Shown here in pieces: positions 5,539 through 6,028 of a DNA stretch of 6,028 nt. The DNA is taken from assembly GCA_003551325.1 (NCBI GenBank), contig PUMK01000027.1, positions 1 to 6,028 of the forward strand. The letters are read 5' to 3'. Source of the stretch: Candidatus Acetothermia bacterium (GTDB taxonomy: Bacteria > Bipolaricaulota > Bipolaricaulia > Bipolaricaulales > Bipolaricaulaceae). Positions within the stretch are counted from its first letter, which is position 1; each line of letters opens with the position of its first letter. Below the pieces are notes generated by a model. That model searched no databases. It had not been told where the DNA came from and was given only the letters and a program-made list of their open reading frames with translations. The translations under genes were made by a program, and so were the position numbers.

Positions 5539-6028
5539 CAGTCGTACTTGATCCTTGGGTCGACAAACCCGTAGGACAGGTCCGTGATCAGGTTGACGAA
5601 GACCACAAGACCCGCATAGATGACCATGAGGGACTGAAGGGAAATGTAATCCCGCTGGGTCATAGCTCCCACCATCAGCCGACCGAGCCCCGGGCGTGAG
5701 AACACCATCTCCACCATCACGGACGAACCGATGAGCTCGACCGTGTGAATCCCGACAACCGAGATGATGGGGATCAGCGCGTTACGGAACGCATGGTTGT
5801 AGGTCACCAGACGCTCGGAGACTCCCTTGGCACGCGCTGTCCGCACATAGTCCTCCCCCATAATGTTCAGCAGCGTGGATCTGCTCATCCGTGTGACATA
5901 GGCGGTCATGATCAACCCAAGCGTCAAGGCCGGAAGCGCTAGATGGCGCAGCGTACTTATTGGGTCGGCAAGATCACCGGCCCCCACCACCGGCAGCCAC
6001 CTCAGTCGAATGGAGAACAGGAGCAGGA
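5538..6028 (-). CDS. ABC transporter permease, DppB/OppB type, C-terminal part (5' end outside the window)
   Basis: The frame is open from the right edge (first whole codon CTG at 6026) to TGA at 5540-5538, giving 162 visible residues of a protein normally 305-340 long. The visible start, FSIRLRWLPVVGAG, matches the DppB segment preceding the large periplasmic-side loop; the GTG at 5990 falls within it, so it is not the true start. Next come a membrane helix, the EAA-type loop (EDYVRTARAKGVSE), a helix with the family SSVMVEMVFSRPGLGRL element, and the C-terminal helix ending in VDPRIKYD. It pairs with the DppC-type gene that overlaps its stop by one base. A substrate-binding protein and ATPase genes are expected further right but are not in view. 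Confidence 0.92.
   Translation of the reverse strand, partial: LLLFSIRLRWLPVVGAGDLADPISTLRHLALPALTLGLIMTAYVTRMSRSTLLNIMGEDYVRTARAKGVSERLVTYNHAFRNALIPIISVVGIHTVELIGSSVMVEMVFSRPGLGRLMVGAMTQRDYISLQSLMVIYAGLVVFVNLITDLSYGFVDPRIKYD

Overview
This is a bacterial chromosomal segment with moderately high GC by eye, dense coding, strong purine-rich Shine-Dalgarno sequences (AAGGGAGG, TAAGGAGG), some GTG starts, and sigma70/SigA-type promoter hexamers. The gene content is a small catabolic and transport locus. It suggests a soil, sediment or marine heterotroph such as a Chloroflexota, high-GC Bacillota or Actinomycetota member. The phylum cannot be fixed from the sequence.

Layout from left to right. 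Positions 1-1806 (minus strand) hold two tandem genes of the trimethylamine methyltransferase (MttB/MTTB) superfamily: a complete 479-residue one (367-1806) and, 11 bp downstream, a second cut by the window edge (1-355). Both are clear paralogs of the non-pyrrolysine branch. Positions 1807-1925 are a short divergent regulatory region with one good promoter for each direction, overlapping face to face. Positions 1926-2774 (plus strand) encode an RpiR-type regulator (HTH plus SIS sugar-phosphate-type domain). Positions 2816-6028 are a minus-strand array. Read 5' to 3' it is a DppB-type permease (cut by the window edge), a DppC-type permease, an MmgE/PrpD-family enzyme whose reading frame is interrupted by a single in-frame TAA, and a small DinB-like metal-binding protein.

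Taken together, the ABC transporter would import a small solute and the MTTB proteins would demethylate a quaternary or methylated amine to a corrinoid protein (none is visible here). The MmgE/PrpD protein would act on a carboxylic-acid intermediate, and RpiR would control the locus in response to a ligand bound by its SIS domain. That joint pathway is inference; only the family memberships are read from sequence. I found no RNA genes, CRISPR, insertion sequences or attachment sites. Nothing here looks like a wholly new system. The points most worth a second look are the lone stop codon in an otherwise intact MmgE/PrpD gene and the compact overlapping divergent promoters between rpiR and the MTTB pair.
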